Positions 25,822 to 35,340 of a DNA stretch of 64,000 bases are shown here, in pieces. The notes under the pieces were generated by a model. The model ran no database searches and was not told the origin of the DNA. It saw only the letters and a list, made by a program, of their open reading frames with translations. The position numbers and the translations under genes are program-made. How positions within the stretch are numbered: the stretch's first letter is position 1; every line of letters begins with the position of its first letter. The stretch lies in contig CP001769.1 of NCBI GenBank assembly GCA_000024525.1, forward strand, positions 6,419,001 to 6,483,000. The letters run 5' to 3'. Origin of the DNA: Spirosoma linguale DSM 74 (lineage in GTDB: Bacteria; Bacteroidota; Bacteroidia; Cytophagales; Spirosomataceae).

Positions 25822-26802
25822 ATGCTAAAAATAGGTTATCACGCATCGCACGAGCAATTTAAGCCTAGTACCTTACTGGAGTACATTCAGTTGGCGCAAC
25901 AGGCGGGTTTTACGGCGGGCTCCTCGTCCGACCATTTTCATCCGTGGAGCAACCGGCAGGGCGAAAGTGGCTTTGCCTGGTCGTGGCTGGGGGCCGCTTT
26001 ACAGGCCACTCCGCTATCGTTCGGGGTGGTCAACGCCCCCGGTCAGCGGTACCATCCGGCCATTATTGCGCAGGCAGCCGCCACCCTCGCCGAGATGTTT
26101 CCGGAACGATTCTGGGTGGCTATGGGCACCGGGCAAGCCCTCAACGAAGCCATCACCGGCGACAAGTGGCCCGCCAAAGCCGACCGGAACGCCCGCCTGA
26201 AAGAATGCGTCGACATTATTCGGGCCTTGTGGGATGGCGAAACGGTCACGCATAAGGGGCTGGTGACGGTTGAGGAAGCAACGATCTACACCCGACCCGC
26301 CATAAAACCGCTGCTGTTCGGTGCCGCCGTAACCAGCAAAACCGCCGAATGGGTGGGGAGCTGGGCCGATGGTTTACTAACCATTTCGCAGCCGCTCGAC
26401 CAGCTTCGGGAAGTCGTAGAGGCTTTCCGGCGCGGTGGTGGCGCGGGAAAGCCGATGCATTTGAAGGTACAGCTTTCGTACGCCGATACGCTGGAGAACG
26501 CTAGAGCCGGGGCCTACGACCAATGGCGGGGCAACATTTTTCCGAACGGCATGCTCACCGACCTCCGCCGACCCGAGCAGTTCGACATGGCCGGTGAACT
26601 CGTCAATCTGGCCGAAGTGGATAAGATGGTCAACGTTTCGGCAGATACCAGCCAGCACATGGCGTGGTTGCAAGGGTATATCGACCTGGGATTCGAACAG
26701 CTTTTTCTGCACAACGTTAACCTTGAACACGAACGATTTATCAACGATTTCGGCCACTACGTACTTCCCGATCTGCTGCGGCCAAGCTATGCCAGTTTAT
26801 AA
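25822..26802 (+). CDS. LLM-class flavin-dependent oxidoreductase
   Basis: The 326-residue protein is luciferase-like throughout: LKIGYHASHEQFKPS, SSDHFHPWS, GVVNAPGQRYHPA, MFPERFWVAMGTGQALNE and PLLFGAAVTSKTAEWVGSWADG. From memory the pattern fits TIGR03885, a probable non-F420 flavin oxidoreductase. The substrate is unknown. It begins 45 bp after treY-malQ and may be part of the same transcript, which suggests a link to compatible-solute or stress metabolism. That link is inference. Confidence 0.8.
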   Translation: MLKIGYHASHEQFKPSTLLEYIQLAQQAGFTAGSSSDHFHPWSNRQGESGFAWSWLGAALQATPLSFGVVNAPGQRYHPAIIAQAAATLAEMFPERFWVAMGTGQALNEAITGDKWPAKADRNARLKECVDIIRALWDGETVTHKGLVTVEEATIYTRPAIKPLLFGAAVTSKTAEWVGSWADGLLTISQPLDQLREVVEAFRRGGGAGKPMHLKVQLSYADTLENARAGAYDQWRGNIFPNGMLTDLRRPEQFDMAGELVNLAEVDKMVNVSADTSQHMAWLQGYIDLGFEQLFLHNVNLEHERFINDFGHYVLPDLLRPSYASL

Positions 26803-26826
26803 GCAGCTTCTCAACTCAACGATACT

Positions 26827-27198
26827 ATGAATTATTGGTCAATCAGAACAGCAATACTTGGCCTGGTTTTGCTCAGCGGTTGCAAAACCGGTACCCGGGA
26901 TATTGATTTCGTCAGCAAGCAGTTTGCGGCTACGTACAATATCGATTCAACAAAAGGCATCGACAGCACCAACCTGGCCAGCCTGATGGGATCAAAGGCC
27001 GTCTATAGCTTCAGTAAAGACGGCAAAGGCATGAATCACTTACAGATGGGCATGGTGTCAAGAGATACCCCCTTCACGTGGAAGGTTGAGCAGGATAGCC
27101 TGTACATCGACAAAAAAGGGTATGCCATCGAGAAAATTGATAAAGGGTTCACCCTCCGCTCCGACTCCGCCAAGATTTTCCTGAGCCAGCAGCCGTAA
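26827..27198 (+). CDS. Small lipoprotein
   Basis: The 123-residue product has a lipoprotein signal (LVLLSGC, Cys near residue 19). The rest (VYSFSKDGKGMNHLQMGM, WKVEQDSLYIDKKGYAIEKI) resembles a small lipocalin-like beta domain, as in the META or DUF-type lipoproteins of Bacteroidota. No catalytic motif is seen. It follows the LLM gene by 24 bp. Confidence 0.7.
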   Translation: MNYWSIRTAILGLVLLSGCKTGTRDIDFVSKQFAATYNIDSTKGIDSTNLASLMGSKAVYSFSKDGKGMNHLQMGMVSRDTPFTWKVEQDSLYIDKKGYAIEKIDKGFTLRSDSAKIFLSQQP

Positions 27199-27264
27199 GC
27201 TCTCGTACCCGACCGCAAGCCGGGTGGCCGGTGCCATGCTGTCGGGGACTTAACCAAACTTCCA

Positions 27265-27951
27265 ATGGACTCCCAACAACTCAACGACGCATCGAAATAC
27301 AAAAACTGGCGGACTCAATTGCTAAAAAGCCAGATTTCCATCAACCACATTAATCCACTCTATATTCATCGGGCGCAGAAAGATGGCAGCATTTTATACG
27401 CCCTACTCAATCTGGACGCCAACACTCCGGAAGGTACCACGCTGAACCCGATCTGCTTTCTCAAAGGCGATGCCGTTTCGATGCTGGTGGTTCTGATTGC
27501 CGAAGAGACAAACGAGAAATACGTGCTGCTGGTAAAACAACGGCGCATCTGCAACGGTGACTTCACCTACGAACACCCCGCCGGGATGATCGATGAGGAA
27601 GACTCATCGCCCATTGAGGTGGCTGCACGAGAACTGGGTGAGGAAGCCCAGTTGGACGTTGATCCTGCTGATCTAACCCCGTTGTTCAATAAACCCCTGT
27701 ACTCAGCTACCGCCACCAGCGACGAAGCCCTGCACTTTTTTTACCTCGAACGGCGAATGCCACTGGCCGACATTCAAGCCATGAACGACAAATCGACCGG
27801 GGCCGAGGGAGAGAATGAGCATACGCAGCTGCACATCGCAACCCTGCCCGAAGCGCACGGACTGGTAAGCAATATTCACGGCGTGATGAGCCATTTACAA
27901 TACCTGCAAAAAGTGGGTGATTACGAAACGTTGAAGCAACTGCCGGGCTAA
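27265..27951 (+). CDS. NUDIX hydrolase
   Basis: The 228-residue protein holds a Nudix box in GMIDEEDSSPIEVAARELGEEAQL (shown here only for orientation, residues ~110-133), with the REL-EEA metal-binding core and a slightly lengthened first loop. Upstream VLLVKQRRICNGDFTYEHPAG matches ADP-ribose or nucleotide-sugar pyrophosphatases. It probably hydrolyses a nucleoside diphosphate linked to another group; the substrate is not clear. It follows the lipoprotein gene by 66 bp. Confidence 0.85.
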   Translation: MDSQQLNDASKYKNWRTQLLKSQISINHINPLYIHRAQKDGSILYALLNLDANTPEGTTLNPICFLKGDAVSMLVVLIAEETNEKYVLLVKQRRICNGDFTYEHPAGMIDEEDSSPIEVAARELGEEAQLDVDPADLTPLFNKPLYSATATSDEALHFFYLERRMPLADIQAMNDKSTGAEGENEHTQLHIATLPEAHGLVSNIHGVMSHLQYLQKVGDYETLKQLPG

Positions 27952-28009
27952 CCGGGCAGGAAGCCAACTGACAGTGCATTTGTTGGGTACACGCTCGCGT
28001 CAGCAATTA

Positions 28010-28033
28010 GTGTCGGGTCCTCAGACCCGACAC
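28010..28033. repeat. Perfect 10-bp inverted repeat
   Basis: GTGTCGGGTC, loop CTCA, GACCCGACAC. It lies 58 bp after the NUDIX stop. It may act as a terminator without a strong U-tract, or as a member of a REP-like family (compare 52445-52475). The rest of the gap 27952-28240 shows no gene. Confidence 0.6.
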
Positions 28034-28240
28034 CACATCAACACCGACACCACACCACCAACAAGCTTGCGCTGTTAAAAAAACTTAACTGGTACGCTTA
28101 TTAACACAGTAAGTCTATAACGCTAATTACAATAACCTGAAAATAGACTTACTTTGCCGGTGATAAGGTTTGTAAAAGAGGGCCTTGTCACACGCGGCCC
28201 GGCCGACAAAACTCAACGTTAATCAGTCTTTTCCACAACC

Positions 28241-29536
28241 ATGACGGCAGCAGGCCCATTAAGCAATCAATCGCCGAAGTATTCAACCGCATCGATCGTA
28301 CTAGCCGTTATCATTCTTGCCTATTGTGTTTTCTGCGCTGTTCAGGGGGGCGATTTCGATGTATTTCTGGATGCCGGGCATAAACTGGCTACACGACAGA
28401 ATATCTACCGGCCACCGTTTACCAAAGGACTTCAGTACTATTACAGTCCATTCTTCGCCTTATTGCTGCTGCCATTCAGCTACCTTCCTTTTGTAATTCC
28501 TGAAATAGCGTGGCTGCTGTTATCGACGTTTTTGCTGTACAGAATATGGGTGTTGACGACCCGGTATCTGGACGTGACCGTGTTGACGAAGAAAGAACAC
28601 CGGATCTGGATTTTTGCGGTTTTCTTTCTGGCGCTGCGTTTTTTGCTGTACAACTATTCGATGATCCAGATGACAATCTTTCTAATGTGGGCAACCCTGG
28701 AAAGTCTGTCTCTTTTCGAGAAAAACCGCCCGGTCGTGGGGGGAATATTGTTCGGGTTTGCCTGCACAACCAAGCTGTTGCCCCTTATTTTTTTACCGTA
28801 CCTGATTTATCGGCGGCACTTCACGGGCTTTGCGTACACCCTGTTGTTCTTCGGGTTCTTCCTGATTGCACCTGCTCTTGTCTTTGGCTTCGATTTTAAC
28901 ACATTTCTGCTGAACGAATGGTGGCTGGTTATTAATCCGGGCAACGCAGAAAACGCCATCGAAGCCGATCTGGGCACCCACAGTCTCGTTAGCCTGATTC
29001 CCGTTTACCTGACCGAAACGCATAATAAGATTGATATACAGCGAAACGTTCTGACGCTCACCCCCGAACAGGCTGTCTTTGTCACCAACATAGCCCGGCT
29101 GATTTTTGTAGCGGCTACCCTGTATTTTCTCAGAAGCCTTCCCTTCAAACGCAACACGGATAAAATTCAGACGATCTGGGAATGTTCGTACCTGTTTCTG
29201 GTAACGCCGTTGCTATTCCCGCACCAGCAGAAATACGCGTTTCTTTACATTGCCCCTTCCGTTATTTATCTGGTTTATTACCTGCTTATCTCGTTCAAAC
29301 GGAAAAGCCGAAACCGTCACGTTCTATTGACTTTTTTTACCATCAACGCGCTCATTTTTACCCCGTTTATTTCGAGCGATCTGATAGGCCGGTATTCGTA
29401 TGATGTCCTGCAACACTTCCGAATCTTAACCGTGTCGACCATTGGGTTATGCGTAATTCTGGCGTTTTGCACGGCAGCCAGGCTCCGACAGAAGCTGGAT
29501 TCATGTATCTCCCGGCCCGAACCCTTACAGGCTTAA
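28241..29536 (+). CDS. GT87-like (DUF2029) membrane glycosyltransferase
   Basis: The 431-residue protein has about 9-11 membrane segments. The first periplasmic loop holds GGDFDVFLDAGHKLATRQNIY and YYYSPFFALLLLPFS, which fits the GT-C family GT87 (polyprenol-phosphate-sugar dependent), with Asp residues in the loop as likely catalytic positions. Later segments FACTTKLLPLIFLPYLIYRR also match the family. It transfers a sugar from a lipid carrier on the outer face of the inner membrane. Acceptor unknown. No other glycan genes lie beside it. Confidence 0.75.
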   Translation: MTAAGPLSNQSPKYSTASIVLAVIILAYCVFCAVQGGDFDVFLDAGHKLATRQNIYRPPFTKGLQYYYSPFFALLLLPFSYLPFVIPEIAWLLLSTFLLYRIWVLTTRYLDVTVLTKKEHRIWIFAVFFLALRFLLYNYSMIQMTIFLMWATLESLSLFEKNRPVVGGILFGFACTTKLLPLIFLPYLIYRRHFTGFAYTLLFFGFFLIAPALVFGFDFNTFLLNEWWLVINPGNAENAIEADLGTHSLVSLIPVYLTETHNKIDIQRNVLTLTPEQAVFVTNIARLIFVAATLYFLRSLPFKRNTDKIQTIWECSYLFLVTPLLFPHQQKYAFLYIAPSVIYLVYYLLISFKRKSRNRHVLLTFFTINALIFTPFISSDLIGRYSYDVLQHFRILTVSTIGLCVILAFCTAARLRQKLDSCISRPEPLQA

Positions 29537-29590
29537 TTTCTTAAATCAACGCGAACTATGAGATTTTTGACCGCGTAGCGGTTGGATGTC

Positions 29591-29698
29591 TGTAGAGAAG
29601 TATGGTTTGGGACGACCTGGCGTGCCGTAGGTACGCAACGAGTTGATTAATTGCGTACCTACGGCACGCCAGGTCGTCCCAAACCATACTTCTCTACA
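29591..29698. repeat. Perfect 48-bp inverted repeat with 12-nt loop
   Basis: Arms 29591-29638 and 29651-29698 are exact complements. The inner 20 bp, with GCGTGCCGTAGGTACGCAA, are shared with the hairpin at 34678-34798. A further half-copy, GTACCTACGGCAC, sits at 29707-29719. No gene is supported between 29537 and 29952. Confidence 0.9.
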
Positions 29699-29952
29699 AA
29701 CATTACGTACCTACGGCACGACAATCCGTTCATAATCAGAGTAGAAATCTCGCAGTTTACGCCAAATCAGCAGTCCAAATACTGCGGCCCAGCGGTGGGC
29801 GAACCAGGCAGCGCAAGCCGTGAACCCTGGTCCATTGGCTAAATAATCAATTGTAACAAAAGAGAAAGGAGCCCCGCCGTAGTTGTCAGCAGAGTGAGGC
29901 TGGTGGATCGCCATGCCGTGAACCGCCGTCAACCCCTCGCTGCTGTTCAACT

Positions 29953-32754
29953 ATGAGAAACACATACCTGTATCGCTGGCTGATTCTGGCCAGTATTTTT
30001 TCCTTGTTTATTGCGCTTACAACGTCTGCTCAAACCATTAGCGGACAGGTAACGGATGCCACCACAGGAACCGGTCTGCCCGGTGTTTCCGTGCTGGTAA
30101 CCGGCCAGACAGCCGGGGCCATTACCGATGCAAATGGACTTTACAACCTGTCGGTTAGTCCGGGCTCGTACACCCTCCGCTTTAGTTTTGTGGGCTATAC
30201 AACCCAGAACATACCCGTTCAGGTTACGGCTGGCAACACCTCTACCGTAAGCGTCAAACTCGTGGAAGGGCTGGCAAGCCTCAACGAAGTGGTGGTCGTG
30301 GGGTCGCGCTCGACCCAGGCCCGCACCAGCACCGAAACGGTAGCGCCGGTCGATGTGATTCAATCGCGCGATTTACAGGCGACGGGCCAAATCGACCTGA
30401 CCCAGCAACTGAACTTTGTAGCCCCGTCGTTCAACTCGTCGCGGCAAACGGTGTCGGATGGTACGGATCACATCGACCCGGCTACCCTGCGCGGCCTTGG
30501 CCCCGATCAGGTACTGGTGTTGCTCAACGGCAAGCGTCAGCACAACCAGGCGCTTATCAACATCAACGGCACCATCGGTCGCGGGTCGGTTGGGACGGAT
30601 TTGAACGCCATTCCGAGTTCGGCGATTGAGCGGATTGAAGTGCTGCGCGATGGGGCGTCCTCGCAATACGGCTCCGATGCCATTGCGGGCGTCATTAACC
30701 TCCGGCTGAAAGAGCGGCCCGGCACAACGGTGAACGCACAGGTAGGCCAATATTACAAAGGCGATGGCCAGGTGGCACAGATTGGCATCAACCACGGCTT
30801 TAAACTCGGCGAAAAAGGCTTTCTGAGCCTTACGGGCGAATTTCGCCACCGGGGCGCTACCAACCGCGCAGGCGATTACACCGGACCGGTTTACACAAAC
30901 TGGAACGTAGGCCAGCAATCGGGCGAGAGTGCTGCGGCTTACGTAGCGCGTCGGCAGAGCCTGTATCAGCAGGACCAGACGTTGATTCAGCAGAATAATT
31001 TCAGCCTGAAGAACAACCTTCAGGTGGGTAATGCCCGAGTCGACAACGCCGGTTTCTTCCTGAACGCCCGCGTCCCGATTGCCAATAGCAACGCCAGTTT
31101 CTACGCATCGGGCGGACTCAACTACCGGCGTGGGCTGGCGGGTGGTTTCTACCGCTATCCTTACCAGACCTCGCAGGTGATCACGTCTATTTACCCCAAC
31201 GGATTCCTGCCCAATATCCAGTCGAGCATCAATGACCAGTCGCTGCTGGTGGGCGTCAATGGCGAAACGAAGGGCTGGCGCTGGGACATCAGCAACGTGT
31301 ATGGCGGCAACTCGTTCCGCTTCGACGTGACCAACTCCAACAACGCGTCGCTGGCGTATCTGGGCACGCGTAATAACCCCACTTCATTTTATGCTGGCAC
31401 GCTGAGCTTCTACCAGAACTCGGCCGACATTAGTGCCGCCAAGGATTTCGGGAAGCAACTCGGGCTGACGTCGTTCAACGTAGCTACCGGCCTCACCTAC
31501 CGCAACGACCAGTACCGGATCAAACCCGGCGAAGCGGCTTCGTACCTGAACTTCAGCCCCACATCGGGTCAGATTGGCGGCTCGCAGGTGTTTCCGGGCT
31601 ACCAGCCTGCCAACGCGGTCAACGCCACCCGCAATGTATACGGTGGCTACATCGACCTGGAGTCGGATGTGACGACCCGTCTGCTGCTCAACGCAGCGGG
31701 TCGCTACGAGTATTACAGCGATTTTGGCGGAAATCTGGCGGGAAAAATAGCCGCCCGTTACCGGTTCAGCGAAGCGTTTTCGCTACGGGGTTCCATAAGC
31801 AACGGTTTCCGGGCACCTTCGCTGCACCAGCGCTATTTTAGCGCCATCAGCACGGTCTTTGTCTCGAATGGCACGATTCTGGAGCCCCGCCAGACGGGTA
31901 CGTTCCGCAATGACAGTCCCATTGCGCAGGCCTTTGGTGTGCCGCCACTGGGTGCCGAACGCTCCACCAATTACAGCATCGGTATCACCTCGCGGCCATT
32001 GCCGAACGTGAGCGTTACGGTCGATGCGTACCAGATCAACATCACCAACCGGATTATTTACAGCAACCAGTTTTCGCGCAGTACATCGGGGGCGGGTTTG
32101 ATTGTGGCCAATATCCTGAACGGGGCCGGGCAAACGGACGTGAACAGCGCCCAGTTTTTTGCCAATGCGGTGAATACCCAAACGCAGGGAATCGACGTGG
32201 TCATTGCGACCAACCCCCGGCTCAGAACGGGTACGCTGGACATCACGCTGGCGGCCAACTTCAACCAGACGAAACTCGTGGGCGATATTCAACGGCCTGC
32301 TAACATACCAACGGATGCCACCTTCGGTAATTTCCTGTTCAACCGGCAGGACAGCGCCCGGCTAACGGTGGCCCAGCCCAAGAGCAAAATACAGCTCACG
32401 TTCAATTACCGGCTGCGCAAGTTTGGGGCTGTGCTCCGTTTCTCGCGCTTCGGCACGGTACAGGCCTACGACCCCGCCAACCCCGCGCTGGATGAAATGC
32501 AGAATCCTAAACTCATCACCGACCTGAGTTTATCGTACCGCATCCTGAAGAACCTCAACATGACCGTGGGGGCCAATAACCTGTTCGATATTTACCCCGA
32601 CCGGCTCCGCGTGACCAATTATCCAACGGCGGAGCGATACGGATCGGCGGCACTGGACAATTCATCTTTCGGGCGGTTCGTCTATAGCCGAAGCGCCACG
32701 CAATTTGGGTTTAACGGCGGGTATTACTTCGTAAACCTGTCAGCAAATTTTTAG
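29953..32754 (+). CDS. TonB-dependent outer-membrane receptor
   Basis: The 933-residue protein has a signal peptide (ending TTSAQ), then a CarboxypepD_reg-like domain (ISGQVTDATTGTGLPGVSV, ~28-115). A TonB-box-like stretch (SLNEVVVVGSRS) and a plug domain (~125-240; VLVLLNGKRQHN, IERIEVLRDGASSQYGSDAI, AGVINLRL) follow. The rest is a 22-strand-type barrel ending YYFVNLSANF with a terminal Phe. No SusD partner is present, so this is more like a stand-alone transporter for a siderophore, metal complex or vitamin than a glycan SusCD pair. The substrate cannot be read from sequence. The nearest downstream gene is an MFS transporter on the same strand, 141 bp away. Confidence 0.88.
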   Translation: MRNTYLYRWLILASIFSLFIALTTSAQTISGQVTDATTGTGLPGVSVLVTGQTAGAITDANGLYNLSVSPGSYTLRFSFVGYTTQNIPVQVTAGNTSTVSVKLVEGLASLNEVVVVGSRSTQARTSTETVAPVDVIQSRDLQATGQIDLTQQLNFVAPSFNSSRQTVSDGTDHIDPATLRGLGPDQVLVLLNGKRQHNQALININGTIGRGSVGTDLNAIPSSAIERIEVLRDGASSQYGSDAIAGVINLRLKERPGTTVNAQVGQYYKGDGQVAQIGINHGFKLGEKGFLSLTGEFRHRGATNRAGDYTGPVYTNWNVGQQSGESAAAYVARRQSLYQQDQTLIQQNNFSLKNNLQVGNARVDNAGFFLNARVPIANSNASFYASGGLNYRRGLAGGFYRYPYQTSQVITSIYPNGFLPNIQSSINDQSLLVGVNGETKGWRWDISNVYGGNSFRFDVTNSNNASLAYLGTRNNPTSFYAGTLSFYQNSADISAAKDFGKQLGLTSFNVATGLTYRNDQYRIKPGEAASYLNFSPTSGQIGGSQVFPGYQPANAVNATRNVYGGYIDLESDVTTRLLLNAAGRYEYYSDFGGNLAGKIAARYRFSEAFSLRGSISNGFRAPSLHQRYFSAISTVFVSNGTILEPRQTGTFRNDSPIAQAFGVPPLGAERSTNYSIGITSRPLPNVSVTVDAYQINITNRIIYSNQFSRSTSGAGLIVANILNGAGQTDVNSAQFFANAVNTQTQGIDVVIATNPRLRTGTLDITLAANFNQTKLVGDIQRPANIPTDATFGNFLFNRQDSARLTVAQPKSKIQLTFNYRLRKFGAVLRFSRFGTVQAYDPANPALDEMQNPKLITDLSLSYRILKNLNMTVGANNLFDIYPDRLRVTNYPTAERYGSAALDNSSFGRFVYSRSATQFGFNGGYYFVNLSANF

Positions 32755-32817
32755 AGGAGATCAGTGATGTCAGGTCCTGAAGGACCAGTCCGGTCAGACC
32801 AGATATTCTTTTTTATT

Positions 32818-32864
32818 AAACACAGAGACACAGAGCGCACAGAGGTATCTGTGTCTTTGTGTTT
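32818..32864. repeat. Imperfect 17-bp inverted repeat
   Basis: AAACACAGAGACACAGA pairs with TCTGTGTCTTTGTGTTT (one mismatch) across a 13-nt loop. It lies between the receptor stop and the MFS start. A smaller GGTCC-TGAA-GGACC hairpin precedes it at 32773-32786. It may be a terminator or attenuating element. Confidence 0.55.
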
Positions 32865-32895
32865 TAACTTCTTATCATCAGACTACCTGTTGATC

Positions 32896-34485
32896 ATGGC
32901 GAATCAGCTTCCTTATTACGAGTGGGTGCCCTCGTGGTTACGTGATGTGGGCGTTATCGCCTTGCTGATTCTGCAAAGTTTTGTGTTTGGGCTTAGCACG
33001 GATATGCTGCCGGAGCTGACCGGCGAACTGGGTACCCTGGCCGAAAACGTTAAGTTCATTATTCAGGCCAATGCCATCGGGTTCCTGTGTACCCTCCCAC
33101 TCTATTACCGATTTCGAAGTTTTTTCAAGAAAAAAGACCTGCTGCTGGGGGCTTTGCTGCTTCAGCTCTTCCTGGCGCGGGCAGCGGGCCAGATGGCGTT
33201 TGTTCCGGGCCTCTGTCTGCTTAATTTCTGCATCGGCATCACCAAGTGCATGGTCACGCTGGACATGATCGGGCTTCTGATGGCGCGTTTCAACCCCACC
33301 AACAACCGGGCGTTTTTTTACGGCTTATACTACACCATCGCCAAACCGGTGGCACTCCTCGCCGACCTAAGCCTGGCGTGGCTCATCCATCAGTATAACT
33401 GGCATTATGCCGTCTGGCTGTCGGTACCCGCTATTCTGGCGTCGATTGGGATAACCGCTCTGCTCTTTCATGGTGAGCGTCTGCTGCCTAAAGTCCCACT
33501 TTCGGAAGTCGACTGGATGGGCGCGGTATTATTGACGCTAACCTGCGTGCTGTTCACCTTCATTGCCGATTTCGGAAAATACTACGACTGGTTCAGCTCA
33601 GCCATTATCGACTGGTCGGTCGTGTTTTTTTTGCTGGTAGCTACCCTGTTTGTGCTCTGGGAACTTCGGCAGGAACGACCCTACTGGAACCTCCGAATTT
33701 TCGGCCAGTACAAACAAATTCGGCTGGGCGTACTGCTCATGCTGGTGCTTTGCCTGTTCATTTATTCGTCATCACTGGCCCGGCAGTTCGCCCTGGGGCT
33801 GGTTAAAGGGGATAGCTGGTTTCTGGGCCGACTGACGGTATCGACACTACTGGCTTACCTCATCAGCTTCCCGCTTTGCAGTTGGTTGCTGGCCCGTCAG
33901 GTTTCGTACCGCCTGCTTTTACTAACCGGCTTTGGCTGTTACATGCTGTCGTACGGCTACATCGTCCTGACTATTTCCCCCGGCATTGACCCCGCCAATC
34001 TATACCTGTTTTATTTTCTACAGGGTATTGCCTACGGCCTGATTTTAACCACTCTGTCGACCTTTGCTTCTACCGATATCATGGTGGCCGACAATCCACA
34101 CCGGGCCTTTGCCAGCGTAGCCGCCCGGTCGGTTATTGGTCTGGTAACGGTGGGGTCGGTTTGGGACAATGCACTATTCCAGCGGTCGGCGATTAACCGC
34201 AACAACCTGATTAGTCGTCTTACAGACGAAAATGACTCATTTCAGCAGGAAGTTCAGTTGCTTATTCGTCGATTTACGCAGGCAGGATTCGACCCGCAGC
34301 ACGCCCGGGCCGCTGCCGATCAGCTTATGTATCAAAAAGTAGACGCCCAGGCGATGCTGCTGGCCGACAAGGATTTATTCGCCAGTCTCCTCTTGCTAAC
34401 CGTGGCCATCGTGTTATGCATTCCCTTCATGCGTTCGCTGGAGATGCATAACGTACGCCCAACCAACCAGTATCCGCTGGTGTAA
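32896..34485 (+). CDS. MFS transporter, DHA2-like
   Basis: The 529-residue protein has about 14 membrane segments, matching the drug:H+ antiporter-2 layout. Segments include VIALLILQSFVFGLSTDML, GLCLLNFCIGITKCMVTLDM and LFYFLQGIAYGLILTTLSTF. A long C-terminal loop (residues ~450-500, RNNLISRLTDEN) precedes the last segment. The frame is open to 32764, but the ATG at 32896 directly precedes the first conserved region and the earlier part covers a hairpin. It exports or imports an unknown small molecule, possibly linked to the receptor upstream. Confidence 0.8.
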   Translation: MANQLPYYEWVPSWLRDVGVIALLILQSFVFGLSTDMLPELTGELGTLAENVKFIIQANAIGFLCTLPLYYRFRSFFKKKDLLLGALLLQLFLARAAGQMAFVPGLCLLNFCIGITKCMVTLDMIGLLMARFNPTNNRAFFYGLYYTIAKPVALLADLSLAWLIHQYNWHYAVWLSVPAILASIGITALLFHGERLLPKVPLSEVDWMGAVLLTLTCVLFTFIADFGKYYDWFSSAIIDWSVVFFLLVATLFVLWELRQERPYWNLRIFGQYKQIRLGVLLMLVLCLFIYSSSLARQFALGLVKGDSWFLGRLTVSTLLAYLISFPLCSWLLARQVSYRLLLLTGFGCYMLSYGYIVLTISPGIDPANLYLFYFLQGIAYGLILTTLSTFASTDIMVADNPHRAFASVAARSVIGLVTVGSVWDNALFQRSAINRNNLISRLTDENDSFQQEVQLLIRRFTQAGFDPQHARAAADQLMYQKVDAQAMLLADKDLFASLLLLTVAIVLCIPFMRSLEMHNVRPTNQYPLV

Positions 34486-34677
34486 ACACTGCTAGTTGCG
34501 TTACAAACCAATGAGTCTGCCCACAAGGGCCGTCCCGCCCGAACGACTTCACACCCGGCTTGGTCCGGCTGATCGACCTTTTCTTCTTTCTTCACCCGGA
34601 TCATTTTCTGCATACGTTAACGTGAATAATGCTTAAAAGCCTCTATCTATCAAGAGGTTAAGTGCCGTAGGCACGGG

Positions 34678-34798
34678 ATGTTTGTAGAAGAGGGTGGTCG
34701 CGCAGTCGACTGGCGTGCCGTAGGTACGCAACAATTGGTAAGGGTTGCGTACCTACGGCACGCCAGTCGACTGCACGACCACCCTCTTCTACAAACAT
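34678..34798. repeat. 55-bp inverted repeat with one mismatch and 11-nt loop
   Basis: Arms 34678-34732 and 34744-34798 pair at 54 of 55 positions. The inner GCGTGCCGTAGGTACGCAA is the same as in 29591-29698; the outer sequence differs. A short GTGCC-GTA-GGCAC copy lies beside it at 34663-34675. The gap 34486-34957 contains no other supported feature. Confidence 0.9.
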
Positions 34799-34957
34799 TA
34801 GTCCGCTACGCGGCCATTATTCACATTACGTTACCCCTTATGTTTCCATTCGGAAACCCGTTCGCGACTAACCTTCTGAAACAACGCTAATCCGTCGTTT
34901 ACCCGATGGTACTCCCGCCAGATACCACAGGTACTGATTCGTTAGCTCCAGCCAGTT

Positions 34958-35311
34958 ATGAACCTCGGGCTACTACTGCATATCGTATTGAGTTGCACTA
35001 ATCTGATGCCGCCGGAAGACTCTGTCAGACGGGTCAGACAGGGCGAAGTATTTACCATCTCGCTACCATCGTCCATCGGCACGGGCTACACCTGGCAGCT
35101 GGCCAGACCCGCCGACAGCACGCACCTCACATTCATGTCAAAGCGCTACATAGCCGCGAATGACCTCGACGGCGGACCGGGAACAGACCAGTTTACCTTC
35201 CGGGCGGTGAAAAAAGGGCGGGTTCGATTACGCTTCCAGTACGTACGCCCTTGGGAGAAAACGCTGCCAAAAGACACTCGCTACCAGACATTTTCCATTA
35301 CCATTTTTTAA
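34958..35311 (+). CDS. Chagasin-like (I42) cysteine-protease inhibitor
   Basis: The 117-residue protein shows the three loops of the I42 fold: IGTGYTW (~40-46), GGPGTDQF (~72-79) and RPWEK (97-101). The N-terminus is hydrophobic and holds LSC at residues 11-13, so it may be a lipoprotein. I42 proteins block papain-like proteases by inserting these loops in the active-site cleft. The next gene, 29 bp downstream on the same strand, is a papain-like protease, so the pair probably forms an enzyme-inhibitor unit. That the two interact is inference. Confidence 0.82.
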   Translation: MNLGLLLHIVLSCTNLMPPEDSVRRVRQGEVFTISLPSSIGTGYTWQLARPADSTHLTFMSKRYIAANDLDGGPGTDQFTFRAVKKGRVRLRFQYVRPWEKTLPKDTRYQTFSITIF

Positions 35312-35340
35312 CCCAACTTTTTTTAACCCCTATTTTTCTC

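Noticed and set aside
29953..32754. SusC-type glycan transporter
   Set aside because: There is no SusD gene next to it and the barrel has no clear SusC-type features.
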